Shown in pieces: positions 22,101-33,424 of a stretch of DNA of 64,000 bases (position 1 is the stretch's first letter; each line of letters opens with the position of its first letter). The DNA comes from Adiantum capillus-veneris (lineage: Eukaryota; Streptophyta; Polypodiopsida; Polypodiales; Pteridaceae), in the NCBI GenBank assembly GCA_014529385.2, contig CM043944.1, positions 54,226,268-54,290,267 on the forward strand, given 5' to 3'. The position numbers were made by a program, and so were the translations under genes. Under the pieces are notes generated by a model. The model did not search any database. It had not been told where the DNA came from and saw only the letters and a list, made by a program, of their open reading frames with translations.

Positions 22101-22635
22101 TGGTACTATTTTATTTTCCAAATATTTCTTCAACTCATTCCTCGCATGAATCTCTTTAAATGTGAGATATCCGCCATATTTGCTCTCACACTATTCTCCT
22201 TAGTAAAGCTCATGTCAAATTGCTGCAAACTAGGTATCCACTTTTGCAATTTAGGACTATCCCCAAGATACCTTAGTCATGAGGCAATAAGCTACATGAT
22301 GTCAACACCACAAAAGGCGTACAAATAAGATAAGATTTCAGCCTTTTTGTTGCATATATCAATGCCCAAACCAATTGCTTGATCTCATTCTTCATCTTGC
22401 TTATGTAGTAAACCAGCCTCATATAAGATTGTTTTTTTCCTTTTTGCATCAATAACGCACCAATAGCATCCTCACCCACACTCAAGTTCAAGTAAAAAAT
22501 TTCATCCCAACAAGGAGGCATCATCAAAGGTAGTGTAGATAGCTTTTCCTTGACGTTCTCAAAAGCTATTTTCTCATTCCCAGTCTAAAGAAAAGGGTCT
22601 TTTTGTGTTGCCTCCTGCAAAGGGTGCACATATTC
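22029..22635 (-). pseudogene. B pol: end of reverse transcriptase to RNase H linker
   Basis: The minus strand reads DEIFYLNLSVGEDAIGALLMQKGK (spread over 22500-22430), YYISKMKNEIKQLVWALIYATKRLKSYL and FVVLTSCS. This is the stretch joining gypsy RT to RNase H (compare FYVNPSVGDDSIGAMLLQKGK in element C). Stops and shifts are present. It continues on the far side of element G at 38408. Confidence 0.82.
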
Positions 22636-23123
22636 TGTAAGGTCTCCACCTTTCTACCTGCAAAGGAACCTATTTAAAGTTTCCAGGAGAAAGCATTGGT
22701 CATTCAATCAGAATCAGGTAAAAACACTATCTCAAAAGCAATTAAAAATGATATTTTTGGAATCTTAAGCACAACAAACCCCGGGCTAGAAACTTTCAGA
22801 ATTAAATTTGGACAAAAACTGACACCACTAGTCCATCCAGAAGATTCAATGTAAATTAAATTGCCAAGAAAAATTGAATGGTTGTAGTAATCATTTAAGC
22901 ATAGACTTTTACTAAGGCCTCTCAGATATTTTACATATATTTACCAATTAAGCAAAAAATAGGTCAAAATTTAGCAAACTTGAATTTTAAAGCTGGCAGG
23001 TGATGGGAGGGGTCCTCATTGACTTGCTAAGGACATTAATAGCAGCAGGGGTGCTTGTTGAGCTATAAGGCTGCCTTGGGATGCAAGTTACTGCTATTTC
23101 TAGCCTATGAGTGCCCAGAAACC

Positions 23124-23130
23124 TATAAAT
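23124..23130 (+). promoter_or_regulatory. TATA box of element G LTR
   Basis: CCTATAAATATG about 490 bp into the LTR, with the identical context in the 3' LTR at 34731-34737. It is followed by a conserved CTTCACAATTTCAGACAGACTC-type stretch that would be the transcript start region. The call rests on sequence only. Confidence 0.55.
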
Positions 23131-24745
23131 ATGACCTCTTGCTTCACAATTTCAGACAGACTCGGAGTCCTGGCCATTTCACTCTCACGTAGAGAGAACT
23201 CTACTCAAAAATCACTAGAGAATAAAAAATCTAGCTTATTATCCACGATAATTAGCCTAATCTCTTTTTAGTTAGCAAAATTATACTAATTCACCTCTAT
23301 TTTCTTAAGTAATATAATTAATTAATAAGATTAATCTTCTTTATATTATAAGCTACTCTCTTAAATCTTAATTTTGTTGATTATTTAGATTACGATTAGT
23401 AATATTAATCTAATTAATTATTAAGTCATATTAGGACTAAAATTAATCTTTTCAGTCTTAAATTAAGGATATTTATACTAATTAAACTTAGATTAGTATA
23501 AGATAATTATCAGAGCTGGATTAGACTGTCAATAAGCTAAAAAATTATCTCTTAAATTTTTTTGATTAGTTTTTTTAAATTAATTAGGTAAAAGTTATCT
23601 ATTTTTAATCAAAAAGCAGATGGAGAACATACTTAATTGGCTAAAAGATTCTCAAGTTACTTATCATAGTTAGAAAAGACTGTTAAATAAACAAGATAAA
23701 TTACTCATTAATAGATAATTAGTCTATGTATTTAATTAAGTAGAAATTAGCTATTTTTAGTCAAACATTAAAGAGAAAAATTAGTAAATCATTTTAGACA
23801 ATTATGTGCTATTTATCAAAGTTATTTTACATGTTAAAGAAGCTGTGATAATTATCTTAAGATTATTAAATTAATATAACTATTTATCTAAGTTAAATTA
23901 GACTGAATTTAGATGTAACTTGAATTGGGAAATTAGCTAAATCACTTAGATAATTATACAGTGATTATCAGAGCTAGAAATCACTATTAAAAAGCTGGGA
24001 CGATTAGGCCATGCACAAAAAATTACTTTAGGTAATTAATTAGGCGAAAAATGTTTGTTTTTAAGCATAAATTGAAGAGGGAAATTAGCTAAATCACTTA
24101 GATAGTTATACAATAATTATTAGAGCTATGAATCATGTTATGAAAATGGAATAATTAGGCTTTGCACAAAAAGTTAGTTTAACTAATTAATTAGGTTAAA
24201 ATTAATGGAATAATTAGGCCTTGCACAAAAAGTTAGTTTAACTAATTAATTAGGTTAAAATTACCTATTTTTAAGCATAAATTGAAGGAGAAAATTAGCT
24301 TACTTAATTTGGGCCTAAATTGTCCTATTTCTAGCAAAAGATTAATTAAAATAAATAAACTTTGCAATCAAAAGTTTCTACAAAAATTGCAGTAAGTGTA
24401 GACTAGTGATATAAAGTTGCTAAAATGAAATCTTTAAGAGGAAATAGATATAATAAATATTAAGCTCAAAATAAGCCGATTCCAAGCTTAAAATTCGATG
24501 GGGAAATTTTGCAAAAAGATATATAAAATTATAAGAAAATTAGGAGATCTTAGAAAACCCTTAGGGAAGCTTTGGGAAAAGTTATCATATCTATGTAGGA
24601 AAATAAGAAATTACTAGGTCAAGAATTTACCAATTAAGACTACAAAGTTAACTTTGATTGGGTTACGATTGAATACAAAGGTTAAGTCTAGCTTTTAGAT
24701 AATTTACCTAATGATTAGACGTCCTTTTTATAAGGAAAAGAAGTT

Positions 24746-24928
24746 ATGGCACTCAAAAGGACCCGAGAAAATCTTACATTTGATGACGAGGACGGAACTC
24801 CAAAAAAGACTAAAACGTCGCACGACGATGAAGCCGGGCCTAGTATTACGCCTATTGATGAGAGTGTACATGCCTCGGAAATACAACAAATACCAGATCA
24901 GCCCCAAGTGGGTCTTGGCTATGATTAA
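24746..24928 (+). CDS. 60-codon ORF inside element G LTR, unknown
   Basis: ATG to TAA, beginning MALKRTREN, with a mixed basic and acidic composition (TFDDEDGTPKKTKTSHDDE) that resembles a nuclear localisation patch. The 3' LTR copy at 37122 has the same start (MAPKRTRAN) and keeps the frame until a TAG near its end. Because the two LTRs are copies, this conservation is not independent evidence. It may be meaningless; I know no such LTR-encoded peptide. Confidence 0.2.
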   Translation: MALKRTRENLTFDDEDGTPKKTKTSHDDEAGPSITPIDESVHASEIQQIPDQPQVGLGYD

Positions 24929-25412
24929 GTTTCAATAATTCAAGTTTTTCTTAACTATTAACACTGCATACGAAAAAGAGGAGTAAAGAATTAGGAAAGG
25001 TGAAATTGGCTTCAAAATGGAAGGCATCTTCCAAGAAACCAACGTGCATTTGTTTATAAAGTAGGAAAGAGTTGTTTGGATTAAGACTGGTTGAATTCGA
25101 AAAGGTATGATTGATCATCCTTAAGACAACTTGTCTCAAGACACCTATAACTCCTTGGTATATTTTGATGATAATGATGGCTTTACAGCACGGATAAGTC
25201 GGTTATCCACATGAACAATGAGTTTCCACTCCGTGTCATGTCTTGATGTTTCTACATATGTTAGGATACCGTTTTTATCCAAGGGGAGCCGCCCGATTGT
25301 ATGGGCAACTGGTTTGGTGTATGGGCACCCCGAACCTTGGGTGGGGGTTTATCCACCCCGGATTGTGAGCAAGAAATGGGTGCCGTTTTTCACCCTTAGG
25401 TGGTTTTGAGAT

Positions 25413-25639
25413 TGTTGGAATTAGGGTTGCAGACAAATGCACAGAGCTTGGAGAAGACAAAGGAAGCTCAAGGCACACAATAGAGAGTGTATTACTTAGT
25501 GTGCAATGGAAAGATAGATAGCCCTAGAGTGATGGGCGTATATACAATGCACAGGGGGAAAAACCTTCTAAAGAGGAAAAAATTGTCCCGACAGTCCTAA
25601 TGTGTTCACACTCATCACTACCACATGTATATGGTAACA
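25413..25639 (-). repeat. Copia F 3' LTR
   Basis: TGTTGGAATTAGGG to ATGGTAACA in plus orientation, 227 bp. It matches 30759-31010 except at its left end. Next to it, the minus strand has the polypurine tract CCAGGGGGGATT (25640-25651). Confidence 0.8.
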
Positions 25640-25699
25640 AATCCCCCCTGGAGTGATGCAATGAATGAGAGTGGGCACATGAGTAAAAGAAAGTGCCAT

Positions 25700-26150
25700 G
25701 CCCTAAGGGCATGATCAGTCCACAAAGGGGAGTAAGCCCAAAGCTTTGCGGAAAGCTTCGAGCTTCTCACGAGACAATGCCTTTGTGAAAAGATCTGCAA
25801 GATTGTCCTATGCTGGCACATAAGCCAAGCTCATCTCTCCTGCTGAGAGCCTCTCCCTGACATAGTGGTAATGCACCTCAATGTGCTTTGTGCGAGCATG
25901 AAAAACTGGGTTTCTCGCAACTGCCAATGTGCTCTAGCTGTTAGTGTAGATAGTGTTGGCAATGTCCCGTCCAACACCCAAATCATCCATAAGGCGTCTG
26001 AGCCATACACACTCAACCGTAGCTATGAAGACTGCCCTGTACTTAGCCTCACAACTCAAAGTGTCCATAGAAGGTTGCTTCTTGCTCAACCATGATATAC
26101 ATGAACTGCCAAGCATGAAACAAAAACCACTTGTGGACACTCGCGTTGAT
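25700..26150 (-). pseudogene. Copia F RNase H, C-terminal part
   Basis: The minus strand reads STSGFCFMLGSSCISWLSKK, LSCEAKYRAVFIATVE, RTKHIEVHYHYVRER and DNLADLFTKALSREKLE, the characteristic end of plant copia polyproteins. In-frame stops interrupt it (after IYTNS and after SLAYVPA). The recognisable domain stops near 26150, just before the start of element D. Confidence 0.85.
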
Positions 26151-26165
26151 AGACCGCTTTTGGCG

Positions 26166-27365
26166 TGTACAAAGTAGTGTTTATATGCATGGTCATATGT
26201 ACAAAAATATGTAAATACATGCATTTGAGAGATTTTCAAAGTGGTTTCAAGTTTGAAAAAAGGTGCAACGTGTGCACATTGTAAATATGCGTGCTTGCGT
26301 GTCGGCAGTCAAGCATATGTACATGCCTGGATAGGGTATCGGGGCCTTGGATATGGTTCCAGGGGGCTTATTTTGGTTCTAGATAACGTGCTTGAGCTTT
26401 TTAGAATGTAAATAATGCAAGTGACAAGTATGGGTACTCTCATCCCACTCGAAAAGTTTGAAACATGCAGTAACTGTTTATTTACGGTGCCTGATTTGCG
26501 GTGATGCATGCACCGCCCTAGAAGTGGTCAAAAATAGAATGTGGAGATGTGGAAAATTTCTTTGGGTATTGAGGATCAAGAGTAAAAAATTTGGTGAATT
26601 TTGGAGTCCGTTTGGGGTTTTTCCCGCGAAAACTGCCTGCCGGGGGTCAAAACTGGCCAAAACTGGGCAAAAAAAGGTCAAAAAAGGTGTGAAAAGGCAT
26701 CAAAGTTCCACATCAGTGACGCTGCCGTGAGTGCTTGGGCTGAAGGAGCATTTTGGAAGCCAAGTTTTGGCACTTTCACCTCTCTGTGTGGGGAAGGAAG
26801 CAGGGTTCCTACAGGTGGTCTAATGCAGTCCTGTTGCGTTTCCGTCTTGTTTTCGAGTGTATGGAGGAGTGAATGAGAGCTTTCTCTCTTCAATTTTGCA
26901 CTTGGGATAGTCTATGGAAGTTCTAAGGTTTCCATGGATGTGTGTGTGCAAGGAATTTAGGGAAGAAGGTGCGGCTTTCTGCAAGACTATGTGACCCTGT
27001 ATCGGTGCCATTAGGGTTGGCGCTACTCCAAAGAGTCCAGCAGAGTGGAGTTTGCTGAAGGCTTTGAAATGGTTTGAGAGTGGACTTTTGTGGCTGGAGC
27101 TTTTGGGTTTTTGATGGTTTTTCTTGTATATTTTGGTCACCATCCAGCGTGATTTCCAATGTTGATCACCTCGACTCTCCTTGTAGTGTATGCGGGCAGG
27201 CAAGGGCTTGTAGGTCGAGGCATTTGGAGTTTGAATTGAGCTTGTGGGTAGAATTTTTAGGGAGCTTTTGAGTGTTGGTGAGTGAGGTGAGGAATTTAAG
27301 TAAATTCCTTGTATTGTGTTGAGTTTTCTGGGTGTGTGAGTGTGCGCACGACATCTTTTGCTCCA
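26166..27365 (+). repeat. Element D 5' LTR (putative)
   Basis: Starts TGTACAAAGTAG and ends TTTTGCTCCA, about 1.2 kb, with gag about 170 bp after it. The start shows ATATGCATGG and CATATGTACA motifs like the start of element C's LTR. The limits rest on TG/CA ends and on TGGAGATCCTGCTAGG at 27374 as a possible PBS. There is no second copy for confirmation. Confidence 0.4.
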
Positions 27366-27537
27366 TCATCCTTTGGAGATCCTGCTAGGGAGCAGAAATT
27401 TGCCGGTTGTACACCCAGGTGAAGCGGTTTTGCTGTGAAGTTTGAGCTTCATTGAAGACTCAGTGGTGGTTTGGTTGAGGTGCAAGACTTCAACTTTTGT
27501 GGAGTTACTCACGCAAGGGAGAAGCGACTCCGAAGAG

Positions 27538-28185
27538 ATGGCTTATAGTCGGCCAGTGTTCACAGGGAAGGAGGATGTGAAGGACTGGATTGCGGATTTT
27601 GAGTGGCATACGCTTGGTATGCACATTGTGAATGACGAAGCAAAGATTCATGTATTTCCTCTGGCACTCAAAGGAGAAGCTCGGGAGTGGTTTGAAGGTT
27701 TAGAGGAAGACAAAAAGAAAACATGGGAGCAGGTGAAGTTGGCAATTTTTGACAGGTCTGGGAAGAAACTAACCGCAACAGAAGCGACGACAAAATTGAG
27801 AGGTTTGCAGCAAGATGTTCATGCTAACTTTAAAGAGTTTTTGCAACACTTCAAAGGGCTTTGGGTTCAATTAGAGGTGGCATCCCAAGTACCTCCAATG
27901 GATTTCTTTAAAGTACGTTAGTTTATGGATTGTCTCCATCCAAGTGTAAGGGAGAAGGTTGATCAAGAGGAGCCTACTACACTTGAAAGAGCTGTGGAAA
28001 TTGATGAGGACAAGAGCAAGAAGATCAAGAGAAGGTGGGAGCAAGGCATGACACACGCTGAGCCAGTTTTGTTGCAACCAATGGTCCCTGTGACAATGGA
28101 TGATAGAGTGGAGTGAGTGGTTCAAGGTCCAGATCCTATTACAGCCCGAGTTCTACATGATCTTGCCGGTCACGTGCAAGAATTA
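27538..28185 (+). pseudogene. Element D gag
   Basis: ATG at 27538 (MAYSRPVFTGKED). It reads FPLALKGEAREWFEGLEEDK, TKLRGLQQDVHANFKEF, a TAG stop at 27919-27921, then MDCLHPSVREKVDQEEPTT up to a TGA at 28114. Its start resembles element C gag (MAFSYPEFHGRSDED) and its body matches the B' gag. This is a retrotransposon gag domain without zinc knuckle or pol. Confidence 0.82.
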
Positions 28186-28189
28186 AGAA

Positions 28190-29147
28190 TTATAATAATG
28201 AATAGAATTTTTTGTGTTGTGTTTGTGGCACCAAAGCATATGCCAAACAACCAAAAACACACATGTGCTCAATAGAAGGCTTTCTGTCATTGCCATGCTT
28301 CATATGGAGTAATCGACTACTGCAAAGCTTTTGTAGGACACCTGTTTAGTACATAAGTGGCACACATGATGGCCTCAAGCCAAAAAGAATGCGGCAAAGC
28401 TCGACTTTTGACCATACATCGTGCCATTTCTGTAAGTGACCTGTTTTTCCTCTCAAAAACACCAGTTTGTCGAGGTGTACAAGGCACTATACATTGGTGG
28501 TTTATCCCATGACTAGCCAAAAATGCATTAAATTCATGATGGCATATACTCCCCCCCTCGATCAGAATGGAGTTTGCCCATAGTACATTCTGAGACATTT
28601 TCAGCCATAGGCACAAATTGTTTGAAGCACATAAAAACTTTGGACTTCACTTTAAGCAGAAATACCCGGATTAATCATCAACTAAATTCATGAAGTAAAG
28701 GTAATTGCCCAAGGACGGAGTTTGCATGGGCCCACAAACATCACTATGCACAAGCTGCAACCTGCATGTGGCCCTAACTGAACCATCCTTTGGAAACTTC
28801 AAACCGTGCATCTTACCCAAAATACAACCTTCACAAACATGTTTGACAGGTGCTTCAAGAGGCGGCAAAGAAGCAACCATATCAGATTTTTGCAAACGCA
28901 GCAAACTGGCAAAATTCAGATGACCAAAACGTGCATGTCAAAGTTTTGCATCTAAAATAGCCCTTGAATCTGCAACAACATTTACAAAATTTTGTCCACA
29001 CTTGTCATACAAAGTGAGCTTATACAACCCATGGCACGAAAGCCCAGATGCAACAATTTCATCACCAAAACTAAGATCATGAACTGTACATCTGTCATCC
29101 ACAAATTTGACTACAAGTCCAAGTCTAGTAAGTGAAAATACAGACAA
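28190..29147 (-). pseudogene. Copia F integrase region
   Basis: In minus-strand order: pre-integrase segment (29147-28938, GLYKLTLYDKCG), zinc and core start (28904-28671, CEGCILGKMHGLKFP, LVHSDVCGPMQTPSLGNY), core end with the acidic residue (28616-28317, TPRQTGVFERKNRS, ATYVLNRCPTKAL), then MCVFGCLAYALVPQTQ up to about 28195. Frameshifts and stops lie between the pieces. Integrase before RT marks it as copia. Confidence 0.85.
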
Positions 29148-30454
29148 AAGATTTTTCTTGATCCCAGGTACATAAGTGCATCAACAACTGTGAAGGAACT
29201 ACCATTTGCAGCAGTAAGCACAATCTTTCCAACTCCTTGAGCCGGATAAGAGGCATTGTTGGCACAAGTGACTGAATTCCCATGAGGGACAGACTCGAGA
29301 GAGGTAAAAAATTCACGATGTGAGGTAATGTGCTTTGTAGCACCACTGTCAAAATACCACACATGTGAATCTGTAGCAACTGACATGCATGCATCATGGA
29401 AAACAGGATTGTAAGTGCACTCTACACTAAAAGCCCATTCTGCATCAACATCAGCATCACAATCTCCTTTCACAGAAAACTCAACAATGGCTGCATTTGT
29501 AGTGGAACTAGCATTTGCAATGGAACCACCCTCTTTCTTCTTAGCCTCTTTGGACTTCAACTTAGGACACTGCTTCATCAAGTGATCATTAGCTTTACAA
29601 TAATGGAAATGCATCTTCTTTTTTACCTTATCACTAGAATTTCCAGACAAAGTGCTGCCAGTAGAAGCATTGGGAACATAAGTTTTGCCACTCGCAACAG
29701 AACCAGAAGAAGTGGTTGCTTTGTTGTTACCACCCTTTCTTTGAGAAGCAATAAAAGCCTGTTCAACTGCACGCTGTCTAGTCTTGTTTTTTTTGGAAAG
29801 TGACTCTTGCAACCGCAATGTGCATAATGCATCAAACTTGACAACTTCAGGATTTCCTTGGGTCATAAGTCTCCAAGTACTAGCAAAAGTTTGGTGAGAA
29901 CTTGGTAAGGCATCCAGAACAGTGTGCACAAGGGAACTGTCTGAAATGACTTTACCTGCAAAAATAAGTTGCTCATTGATATCCTTGACACCAGCAAGGA
30001 AAGTGGCCATATCATCTACCTCATGCATAATCTTCGACTCCAACTCTTTACAAAGAAAAGCAAGTTTAGCCTCATTGCGACTTGCATAAAGACTAGCCAA
30101 AATATCCCAAGCCTATTTTGCAAATTGTGCTAATTGAATGTGAGGAAAAATGGTGTGCTTCACAGACAACTCAATCAATGCATGAGCTTGTGCATCTTCT
30201 ACATCCCAATGAGATTGTTCTATCGTAGGTAAAACAACTCTAATAGCAGCAATTCTTGTAGCAAGACCTGCCACATCCTCAACATTGCCTACATCCTCAG
30301 AACTAGGACGTACATCAATGCCCTGCACAATATTCCAGACGCCCTTTGACACAAGAACATGTTGCATCATGTAAGCCTACATAGGGTAATTGTCCCCATC
30401 CAATCTCTCCTCATCAGCAAACATCTTGAGCACATCTGTGTTGTTGTCAACCAT
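29111..30454 (-). pseudogene. Copia F gag and protease
   Basis: Starts at the ATG at 30454 (MVDNNTDVLKMF, DGDNYPM). A TAG follows YPM where tryptophan is usual, and another stop lies near 30110. Then comes a 329-codon open stretch with a UBN2-type gag (LHTVLDALPSSHQTF-like), a knuckle that has lost its first cysteine (HYCKANDHLMKQC) and the protease WYFDSGATKHIT. Three single-base lesions account for the loss of the frame. Confidence 0.87.
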
Positions 30455-30758
30455 GGTAACTGTTGCACCTGATGTGAAAACTGTCCAAAAAGACGAGAAA
30501 TGAACCGAGAACAACACCTGCTATATAGCACAAACCATAGACTGTAAGGCACCTATTATGCAAAAAATGGCATTGATAAAAATTTTGCACAAAATGACAC
30601 AATAGCCAGTGCAGTACTACCTGTAGTGGAAATAGAGGTAGAAATGAGCCCGAATTAGAAATCTGAGTAGACTGAGCTCTATGAGCCTACCCAAAATTTT
30701 TGTCGACTTGTGAACGCTCACCAAAGCTCACTGAAATCAAAGAAAATGAGCATGTGTG

Positions 30759-31010
30759 TGTTGGAGCTGCTGGCGACTAAGCCCGAGAGGACGCAACCTG
30801 CAGAGAAATGCACACAACTTGGAGAAGACGAAGGAAGCTCAAGGCACACAATAGAGGGTGTGTTACTTAGTGTGCAGTGGAAAGATAGATAGCCCTAGAG
30901 TGATGGGCGTATATACAATGCACGGGGGAAAAAACCTCTTAAAGAGGGAAAAAATGCCCCGATGTTCTTAGTGTGTCCACACACATCACTACCACATGTA
31001 TATGGTAACA
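30759..31010 (-). repeat. Copia F 5' LTR
   Basis: TGTTGGAGCTGC to ATGGTAACA in plus orientation, about 252 bp. It is about 25 bp longer than its partner because of an indel near the TGTTGG end. I find no clear tRNA-Met PBS next to it, so that end is less certain. From 30455 to 30758 lies untranslated leader. Confidence 0.7.
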
Positions 31011-31015
31011 GAGAC

Positions 31016-31655
31016 AAGAAGAGTATTGGTCATGGTTATTATGGTCAATGTTTTTGATTGATGGTACCCTGTCTTAAGTTTAAAGATGTCTGTTTGCTAA
31101 AAGAATTCTTTTTCAATGCTATCATTAATACTTGATTGGATGAATTACTGTGAGACAGGAAGTAAAAGAAACCATTATTTTATGTTTTAAAACAATGTGA
31201 TAGTAATCAAAAAACAAAAGTATCATGTGTGAGTGCGGGTGGTAAGTGAGGATTGACTAAGGTTGTCAATCATGGATGGGTGGACCTGACCGGTCAGGTA
31301 ACTATCCATCCCTGTGCACTAAAAATGTGTAGTAAACTTCTTCACTTGCAAGAGGAGTCCACCAACGGTTTTGCCCTCACATATGTTAGGGGGAAAAAAG
31401 CGTTGGTTGAGGATATCTTAGCCCAATTTGTGGAAGTTATAGGGCCAAAAGACTCTGGATTTTAAAGATGTTATCCCGTTTTTGCTGCGAGAAAGTACTA
31501 GGTCTTCTTCTAGGGCTATAGACCCAAGACATTGTCAATGATAAAGGTCTATTCCTTGGATTTTTCTTGTTTAGAGACTCTGATTCTTATTAGCCCTAGA
31601 GACTTGTCAAGGACCCCATCCCAATCTTGGTATTGGTGGGTTGAGGGAACTTTCA
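31016..31655 (+). repeat. Element G 5' LTR, part after copia insertion
   Basis: Matches 37791-38402 and 42580-43200. It ends GAGGGAACTTTCA. Short ORFs here are not conserved as proteins. Confidence 0.85.
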
Positions 31656-31657
31656 AG

Positions 31658-31669
31658 TGGTATCAAAGC
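31658..31669 (+). other. Element G primer-binding site, tRNA-Met type
   Basis: TGGTATCAAAGC two bases after the LTR. It is one base away from TGGTATCAGAGC, the standard plant site complementary to initiator tRNA-Met. From 31670 to 32540 lies leader with no convincing gene. Confidence 0.85.
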
Positions 31670-32539
31670 GTGTGTTAATAAAAGTCTTGGACCTAGAGAA
31701 AAGTTTAAAGGGTTAGGTTGAAATAAGTGACCTATGACAAATTTGATCAAAGAGGTATTTAATTGAAAAGAGGGAGAGAAAGGAAGAGAGAGAATTATCC
31801 CCATCTTTGTTGGAATATTTCCATCAGGCTTACCATAAATCCATGGATTTCAACATTAGGTTTATGAGGGCTTGCCTATCCTGACACTATTAAATGAAAA
31901 AAAGTATGATGAAATGGCTAGATATGAGATTTTCTCCTTCCACTTGGAGGATCAGCTGGTCAGGATCTGGTGGAGTTTTCTTCATGAATGCGGGAGAGTT
32001 AGAAGTTTGGCACTAAATATGAAGAGACTCAAATGGGCCAAAGATCTTTATGTGATTGAAGTGTAATTTTTCATTGGGATGGAGAATCCGGAGGAAACCT
32101 TGTAATAGATGATGTCCAAGTATCACAAAATTAGTGGGTGTTTGATTAGGTTTCTAAAGTAATGTACCCAGTTAGAATTAGGCCCATAGGTGTAAGCCCT
32201 AGTTTTAGTGGACCAAAAGATGTTGTATATTTTGATCCTATCTCTGATCCACCCAAAGTCCACAAGATTTTACTATAGGTATGTCGTCATCTTTGTACAT
32301 AGTAGGATCTTCATGGATTGTATTAACTCTTGTACATACTATGGTTCTCATGGGTATTGCTATAAGCAGTTTTGTTTATGGTTTGGAAATTGTCTTCATC
32401 CTATGTGCATTTTTGTTTAATGAGATAAGTTAAAAGCATAAGTAATACAGATTTTCATCTAGTACTAAATTTCACTAATTCAATCCCAGGGTAGTACTTG
32501 CATAAATAACCTTTACACTGTTACTCAAGAGAAAAAATT

Positions 32540-33424
32540 ATTACTAAAGCAAGTCCAACTCCCTACCTTCAAGGGAGAGGGACGGAATTTAGAGCGAGAT
32601 GCCGAAGCATGGTTAGATGCTATGAATGACTATTTCAAAGCCGCAAGAACTGCTCAGGAAAACCAACTTAATATTAGGTACGTTTCATCCCAATAGAGAT
32701 GCCAAACTTTGGTGAAAGCAACACTACAAAGATAATCCCCCGAGTAGTCCATCTTGGGAGAAAATGAAACGAGAAATCAAAGAATGCTATCTCCATCTTG
32801 CATATCAGGCTATCAAGATGAACAAATTCTTTGATCTATGCCAGCTAGGACTCTCTCTGGAGGAGTACTACACAAAATTTGTGTCCTTACAACACTATGC
32901 TCCCCAAATGACAATGGATCAGTAGATCGCTCGCTTTTGCCAAGGCCTCAATAAACCACTGAATTCACGTCTTGAAGCTATGAGGCCTACATCTATTCAA
33001 GATGCACTTCTCAGAGCCAAGCCTCTTGCAGCTGAAGGAATCAAATCTATAAGAAAATATAATGGATTTAATACCTTAAGGGGAAGAGCTAGGGGAACTT
33101 TCAAACAAGGATATTAGCAATGTGGAGTAGCTGCAACAGTGAACTTGGAGAAGACCTTTCCAAATGTTAGGTGCTATGGATGCAATCAGATGGGGCACTA
33201 TAGAAATAACTGTCCCGAAGAGCAAAACCCTCGAATTACTCTAGAGACATCCCTCAAAATCAAGGAGACAATCTAAGAGGAGGTAGAAATGGAGGACGAG
33301 GTAGAGGAAGAGCAAGAGGAGCCAGAGCTTATGCAATCATGGGAGAACCAGCCTTAATGAACGAGGAAGATGAAAGATCCATTCATTTGGCCACAGTTAG
33401 CAATCCTGGAGCTCAACAACGATA
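32540..33424 (+). pseudogene. Element G gag
   Basis: Recognisable across frames: LPTFKGEGRNLERDAEAWLD, KMKREIKECYLHLAYQA, LSLEEYYTKFVSLQHYAPQM, then stops, LEAMRPTSIQDALLRAKPL, a CCHC knuckle CYGCNQMGHYRNNC (about 33173-33214) and a GRGRGRARGAR-rich tail. This is a plant gypsy gag. There are at least one frameshift near 32680 and several stops. Confidence 0.82.

Larger units (their letters stand above)
22636..25412 (+). repeat. Element G 5' LTR, part before copia insertion
   Basis: Starts TGTAAGGTCTCCACC and matches 34253-37788. The LTR resumes at 31016; total length without F is about 3.4 kb. Positions 23220-24720 are very AT-rich, with loosely repeated units (AATTAGCTAAATCACTTAG, TTAGGCCATGCACAAAAAG) that are more numerous in the 3' LTR. 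Confidence 0.88.
26166..28190 (+). mobile_element. Element D, gypsy LTR-gag fragment inside copia F
   Basis: A plus-strand piece with a probable LTR, a PBS candidate and gag, in opposite orientation to F. It ends abruptly near 28190, where copia integrase-to-RT sequence begins on the minus strand. No 3' LTR of D is present. Either D inserted into F and a later deletion removed the rest of D with F's RT, or the pieces were joined in one repair event. Confidence 0.65.
25413..31010 (-). mobile_element. Ty1/copia element F, nested in element G LTR
   Basis: A minus-strand element of 5.6 kb with short LTRs (25413-25639 and about 30759-31010). Its flanks are GAGAT (25408-25412) and GAGAC (31011-31015). 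The empty target is visible twice, at about 37786 and 42575 (CTTGAGACAAGAAGAG), because those are copies of the same LTR stretch. It holds gag, protease and integrase at the right and the end of RNase H at the left. RT is missing and its place is taken by element D. Confidence 0.87.
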
